Source: Pseudomonadota bacterium
GTDB lineage: Bacteria; Pseudomonadota; Alphaproteobacteria; Acetobacterales; Acetobacteraceae
Direction of reading: 5' to 3'
Length of the DNA: 64,000 bases
NCBI GenBank assembly: GCA_021847995.1
Contig: JAJZNE010000137.1
Coordinates: 45,306-109,305, forward strand
Position numbers and translations under genes: made by a program. Position 1 is the stretch's first letter. Every line of letters starts with the position of its first letter. The notes under the pieces were generated by a model. The model was given only the letters and a program-made list of their open reading frames with translations. It searched no databases and was not told where the DNA came from. Positions 60,229-64,000 of the stretch are shown in pieces.

Positions 60229-61982
60229 CCGTGCTCGCCGCCACCGGTGCCGGCCGGGGTCTGCGGCGGCGGCTGTCGCGCACGCCGCTCTGGGGGGCGG
60301 CGCCTGGTGTCGCCTTCCTCGCGGTGTTCTTTCTTTTTCCTGTGTTGCGGCTGCTGTTGCTCAGCGTGCAGGACGCCGACGGTGGGTTCTCGCTCGGCGC
60401 CTATGCGCGCGCATTCAGCACCACCGTTTATCTGCACGTGCTGGCCATCACCTTCGCGATCGCCGCCGAGACGACCCTGATCTCGCTGCTGGCGGGGCTC
60501 CCGCTGGCCTACTGGCTGACACACCTGCCGCCGCGCCGCCGCGGCCCGGTGTTGCTTCTGGTGATGCTGCCGTTCTGGACCAGTGCCCTGGTCAAGACCT
60601 TCGCATGGCTCATCATCCTTGGCCGCAACGGTGTCCTCAACCGGCTGCTCCTCGCCGCCGGGCTGATCGATCATCCGCTCGGCCTGCTGCACGGACGCGG
60701 CGGAGTGATGGTCGGCATGGTCCAGGCGATGCTGCCGCTCGCCGTGCTGACCATGCTGCCCGTGATGCTCGCGATCGACCGGCGACTGAACGACGCCGCG
60801 CGCACGCTCGGCGCATCCTCCGTGCAGGCGTTCTGGCGGGTGTTCTTCCACCTCGCGCTGCCCGGCCTCGCCGCGGCAGGTCTGCTCGTCTTCATCTCCG
60901 CGCTAGGTTACTTCATCACCCCAGCTCTGCTCGGCGGCCCGCACGATACCATGCTGGCGCAGCTCATCATCACCGAGGTGCAGGAGATGATGGACTGGAA
61001 TTTCGGCGGCGCGCTCGCGGTGCTGATGGTCGCGGCGGCTCTGCTCACCTGCTGGCTCTACGAACGCGCGTTCGGGATCGCCTCCGTTGCCGGGGGCGCC
61101 GCGCTGCCCGATCCGCGCCGGCCCCTCCGCCGGCTCGGCCTCGTGCTGCTCGGCGTGACCGCGGACGCACTCTCGGCGGCTGGCGGAGGCATCGCCGCAC
61201 GGCTCGGCCCGCGTCTCTCCGGCTGGGCGCTGCCCGCGTTCTGCTTGCCGGTGCTGGCCTTCCTGTCCGTGCCGACGATGGTGATGCTGCCTATGGGCTT
61301 CACGAGTTCGTCGTTTCTCGATTTCCCGCCGCCGGGTTTCGGCCTTTCCTGGTTCCGTATGGTGCTCGCCTCCCCGCTCTGGCGGGACGCGCTGCTGCGC
61401 TCCCTTGCCGTCGCCGCCGCCACCGGGATCGTCGCCACCGTCACTGGCGCCCTCGCCGCCTATGCAGTTGCGCGGCAGGGCGGGCGCTGGGGCGGCGCGC
61501 TGTTCGCGCTGTTCCTGGCACCGCTCGCGATCCCGCGCATCGTCGTCGCCTTCGGCCTGTTCACGTTGTTTGCCCGGCTGCATCTGGTGGGCACCAGCGC
61601 CGGGCTTGCCATCGGCCATGCCGTACTGGCGCTGCCGATGGTGTTCGTCACCGTGCTCGCAACCTTCAAGGGCTATGATTGGCATCTCGACCAGGCTGCC
61701 GCCACCCTCGGCGCCGACCGGCGGCGCGTCCTGGTCCTGATCACGGCGCCATTGGTCCGGAGCGGCCTGGCGGCGGCGTTCCTGTTCGCCTTCATCACCT
61801 CCTTCGATGAGCTGACGGTCGCCATCTTCGTCAGCGGCGGTATCGTCACCACGCTGCCGCGGCAGATGTGGGACGACATGATCCTGCAGCTCAACCCCAC
61901 CCTCGCCGCGGTGTCGGCGATCGTCTTTGTCATCGTCGCCGCCGCTCTGCTTGTCGCCGAACTGCTGCGGCGCGCCGAATGA
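60225..61982 (+). CDS. Fused PotB-PotC-type ABC permease
   Basis: 585 residues, twice the size of a single Pot permease. Both halves carry a BPD_transp_1 EAA coupling loop: DAARTLGASSVQAFWRVFFH (~190-210) and AAATLGADRRRVLVLITAPL (~490-510). The halves are joined by a ~40-residue linker around 295-335 (DPRRPLRRLGLVLLGVTADA). Twelve to thirteen helices are seen. One polypeptide thus supplies the whole channel. PotB and PotC are normally separate genes, so this is a gene fusion. It overlaps the CoA-ligase gene by 4 nt. Confidence 0.85.
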   Translation: MTVLAATGAGRGLRRRLSRTPLWGAAPGVAFLAVFFLFPVLRLLLLSVQDADGGFSLGAYARAFSTTVYLHVLAITFAIAAETTLISLLAGLPLAYWLTHLPPRRRGPVLLLVMLPFWTSALVKTFAWLIILGRNGVLNRLLLAAGLIDHPLGLLHGRGGVMVGMVQAMLPLAVLTMLPVMLAIDRRLNDAARTLGASSVQAFWRVFFHLALPGLAAAGLLVFISALGYFITPALLGGPHDTMLAQLIITEVQEMMDWNFGGALAVLMVAAALLTCWLYERAFGIASVAGGAALPDPRRPLRRLGLVLLGVTADALSAAGGGIAARLGPRLSGWALPAFCLPVLAFLSVPTMVMLPMGFTSSSFLDFPPPGFGLSWFRMVLASPLWRDALLRSLAVAAATGIVATVTGALAAYAVARQGGRWGGALFALFLAPLAIPRIVVAFGLFTLFARLHLVGTSAGLAIGHAVLALPMVFVTVLATFKGYDWHLDQAAATLGADRRRVLVLITAPLVRSGLAAAFLFAFITSFDELTVAIFVSGGIVTTLPRQMWDDMILQLNPTLAAVSAIVFVIVAAALLVAELLRRAE

Positions 61983-63538
61983 CCCCCTCCCTCCGCCGGA
62001 AGTCAGTGTCCATGCAGGTTACCCCGGATGGCTTCGTCGCACGCTTCGCCCAGCTTGCCGTGGCCGAACCCGACCGGCCGTTCGCCCGCTGGGGCGGCAG
62101 CACAATCCGCTTCGGCACGCTCGACGGCCAATCCGCCGCGGTCGCCGCGCACTTGCACGATCTTGGCATCAGCGCCGGCAGCCGCGTGGTGGTGATGCTG
62201 CGCAACGGGCCGGCAGCACTTGCCGTGATCTGGGCACTCGCGCGGGCTGGCGCCGTGTGGGTGCCGGTGAACGTGCAGCAGCGCGGCGAAGGTCTGGGCT
62301 ATATCCTCGATCACGCCGAACCGGCGCTGATCATCACAGAAGCCGATCTGCTGCCCGTGATCCGCGCGAGCGGCGCCGCCCCGCGCCCGACCGTCGTGCA
62401 TGGCGGTGACGGGACAGAAAGGGAACTGGAAGCGATGCTGGCGGGCAGGCGCCACCAATTCCCCCGTCCGCCGTCGGCGGAGGATGTGTGCGGCATCATG
62501 TACACCTCCGGCACCACAGGGCCGCCGAAGGGCGTGGTGGTGACGCATCGCATGATGCGCCTGGCCGGCGAGGCGGTCGCCCTCGTCTCTGATGTGCGGG
62601 ACGGCGACGTGATGCTGCTGTGGGAGCCACTCTATCACATCGGCGGCGCGCAGGTGATCCTGGTGCCGCTGCTCAGCCACGTGACGCTGGCGATGGTGCC
62701 GCGTTTCAGCGCCAGCCGCTTCTGGACTGCGGCGGCGGAGAGCGGGGCAACGCATATGCACCATCTTGGCGGCATTCTGCAAATGCTGCTGAAGCAGCCG
62801 GCAGCGCCGCACGATCGCGGCCATCGTGTGCGCATCACCTGGGGCGGCGGCTGCACGTCGGAAACCTGGCGCGAGTTCGAGCGGCGGTTCGGCGTGCAGA
62901 TCCGAGAATGCTACGGCATGACGGAGGCCGCCAGCATCACCACAATTAACGACCGCGGCGTGGTCGGTGCCGTCGGCCAGCCGGTTCCGTGGTTCGACGT
63001 ATCGGTGCAGCGCGTCGACGGTGCCGCCGCCGGCCCTGGCGAGCGCGGCGAGATAGTGGTGCGGAGCCGCACCCAGGGCGCTCTCTTTCCTGGCTATTTC
63101 TGCAACCCTGCGGCGACTGCGCGCGCCCTGCGTGGCAATGCGCTGCACACCGGCGATCTCGGGTCCTGGGACAACGACGGCAACCTGCTGTTCCACGGCC
63201 GCCTGACGGACAGCGTGCGCTGTCGCGGTGAGAATGTCTCGGCATGGGAGGTGGAGCGTGTCGCCGCCACCCACCCGGCGGTGGAGGAATGTGCAATGAT
63301 CGGCGTTCCGTCGGAACTTGGCGAACAGGACATCAAGCTGTTCATCCGGCCGCGGGCGGAGGCCACGATTGCGGAGCAGGCGCTGGCAGACTGGCTTGCC
63401 GCGCGGCTAGCGCCTTATCAGTGTCCCCGCTACATAGCGCTCGTTGCGGCATTCGAGCGCACGGCGAGTGAGCGGATCATGAAGCACCGACTGTCGACCC
63501 GCCGCGACGATTGCTGGGATCGCCAGGCCGCGCGCTGA
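61979..63538 (+). CDS. AMP-forming acyl/aryl-CoA ligase
   Basis: 519 residues of the ANL superfamily. P-loop IMYTSGTTGPPKGVVVTH (~177-194), WGGGCTSETW, ECYGMTEAASITTIND (A5 motif), LHTGDLGSWDNDGN (Asp of the hinge region), GENVSAWEVE and C-terminal ERIMKHRL with the catalytic Lys. The start at 61979 overlaps the permease stop; ATG 62012 (MQVTPDGF) is an alternative. It would activate the acid brought in by the Pot-type importer for the crotonase encoded at 57269. Confidence 0.88.
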   Translation: MTPSLRRKSVSMQVTPDGFVARFAQLAVAEPDRPFARWGGSTIRFGTLDGQSAAVAAHLHDLGISAGSRVVVMLRNGPAALAVIWALARAGAVWVPVNVQQRGEGLGYILDHAEPALIITEADLLPVIRASGAAPRPTVVHGGDGTERELEAMLAGRRHQFPRPPSAEDVCGIMYTSGTTGPPKGVVVTHRMMRLAGEAVALVSDVRDGDVMLLWEPLYHIGGAQVILVPLLSHVTLAMVPRFSASRFWTAAAESGATHMHHLGGILQMLLKQPAAPHDRGHRVRITWGGGCTSETWREFERRFGVQIRECYGMTEAASITTINDRGVVGAVGQPVPWFDVSVQRVDGAAAGPGERGEIVVRSRTQGALFPGYFCNPAATARALRGNALHTGDLGSWDNDGNLLFHGRLTDSVRCRGENVSAWEVERVAATHPAVEECAMIGVPSELGEQDIKLFIRPRAEATIAEQALADWLAARLAPYQCPRYIALVAAFERTASERIMKHRLSTRRDDCWDRQAAR

Positions 63539-63743
63539 CGACCACGCCGCCCTCCCGCCTCCGGTCGGTGCGCCGCGGGGCGTCGCAGCGGGAAAGCGAA
63601 AATTCCATGCCGGAGCGCTGACGCTCGCGACAGACGATGCGCTGCACGCCGGCGAGCTCCCACCGATCTCCCGTCCGGGATCAAATCGCAGGCCCGGGAC
63701 GCCATGCGCCGACTTGATAAGAAGCGCTGCTCCCCTGTGTCAA

Positions 63744-63787
63744 TGCCGGTTGAATTTTCCCCAAAAGTGCCGGTTGAAAATTCCCCA
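63744..63787. repeat. Two 20-bp direct repeats at the element end
   Basis: The copies at 63744-63763 and 63768-63787 are 24 bp apart start to start and share TGCCGGTTGAA at the left and TTCCCCA at the right. They are likely transposase-binding sites. Confidence 0.7.
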
Positions 63788-63799
63788 CTTCGTTGCGGA

Positions 63800-64000
63800 T
63801 CAATCGCGTCCGTAGCCGCGGGGCGGGATGATGGCGGCGAGATCGTCGAGATCGACGATGGCCTGGAGTGCGTCGGCGGTGGCGGTATCGCGGCGGCTGT
63901 CGGGCAACGCCTCGGCCCAGGCGGCGTATTCGGCTTGCAGGGCGAGCAACGCGGCGACGCTGTCGCACCATCGGCGGGCGCGGCTGCGTCGATCTGCCGG
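63800..64000 (-). CDS. Partial small protein inside the element, 5' end outside window
   Basis: From the window edge 66 codons run to TGA at 63802-63800, with the C-terminus LQAIVDLDDLAAIIPPRGYG followed by RD. The rest is helical (RRWCDSVAALLALQAEYAAW) with no visible catalytic motif. I recognise the PPRGYGRD-type ending from small proteins linked to mobile elements, but not a function. It is not clearly an IstA or IstB C-terminus. Confidence 0.5.
   Translation of the reverse strand, partial: PADRRSRARRWCDSVAALLALQAEYAAWAEALPDSRRDTATADALQAIVDLDDLAAIIPPRGYGRD

Larger units (their letters stand above)
63736..64000. mobile_element. End of an IS21-type insertion element
   Basis: TGCCGGTTGAATTTTCCCCA (63744-63763) and TGCCGGTTGAAAATTCCCCA (63768-63787) are two 20-bp direct repeats differing at two bases, the multiple-terminal-repeat pattern of IS21-family ends. 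The boundary is probably the TGTGTCAATG at 63736. The rest of the element lies beyond the window, so the family assignment rests on the end repeats only. Confidence 0.5.

Noticed and set aside
63681..63971. Minus-strand 96-codon frame at the window end
   Set aside because: Arg/His-rich and reads across the terminal repeats; the other minus-strand frame (63800-64000) has a more protein-like composition and stops just before the repeats.

Overview
High-GC (roughly two-thirds G+C), densely packed bacterial DNA with ATGA/TGATG-coupled operons and many ABC uptake systems beside IclR, GntR and LysR regulators. This fits an alphaproteobacterium, perhaps a Rhodospirillales/Acetobacteraceae-type organism. 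The lineage is inferred from style and gene content; there is no rRNA or other marker. I saw no tRNA, rRNA or CRISPR array.

Layout. (1) 1-6134, minus strand: histidine phosphatase (cut by the window edge), ABC exporter, GT4 glycosyltransferase and a MurG-like/GT4 fusion, probably a surface-glycan or glycolipid unit. A two-component system (6366-8449) is divergent from it. (2) 8480-11649, minus strand: a nitric-oxide-type operon (fdxA, nnrS, AhpD-like protein, small protein, SdhB-like iron-sulfur protein) beside a C-terminal fragment of a nitric oxide reductase. (3) 12079-17317: a NhaR-like LysR regulator divergent from dabB-dabA, the two-subunit DAB inorganic-carbon pump. (4) 17397-44250: a catabolic island. 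A GntR regulator and an SMP-30 lactonase are divergent from a thirteen-gene operon (isochorismatase hydrolase, PrpB/Dml-like lyase, two NodB/PuuE-fold enzymes, DUF4387, AtuA/DUF1446, citryl-CoA-lyase-like, CoA-transferase, complete Liv-type importer). A sugar-type ABC importer, a second SMP-30 protein, an IclR regulator, diverged LeuC/LeuD-like dehydratase subunits, a second PrpB/Dml-like lyase and a second Liv importer follow. (5) 44303-47911: a second NO-type locus (DUF59, tandem DUF2249, heme-copper-oxidase-like membrane protein, a 54-residue membrane protein, NsrR, cupin). (6) 47940-63538: aldo/keto reductase, a third Liv importer with a crotonase, a muconolactone-isomerase-like protein and a Rieske oxygenase; then IclR, another crotonase, a Pot-type importer with a fused permease, and an acyl-CoA ligase. 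(7) 63736-64000: one end of an insertion element with IS21-type terminal repeats.

How the parts work together. Two nearly identical promoters (19240-19291 and 31159-31210) carry the same operator-like block, so the large catabolic operon and the sugar-type importer are probably one GntR regulon. The enzymes (two possible ring-opening hydrolases, an amide hydrolase, an aconitase-type hydratase, two ICL-superfamily lyases, CoA-transferase plus citryl-CoA-type lyase) suggest ring opening, de-amidation, hydration and C-C cleavage of a substituted maleate/malate/citrate-like compound. The NO loci share a near-identical element next to a TATAAT box, which suggests a common NsrR-type control. Substrates are inferred, not shown.
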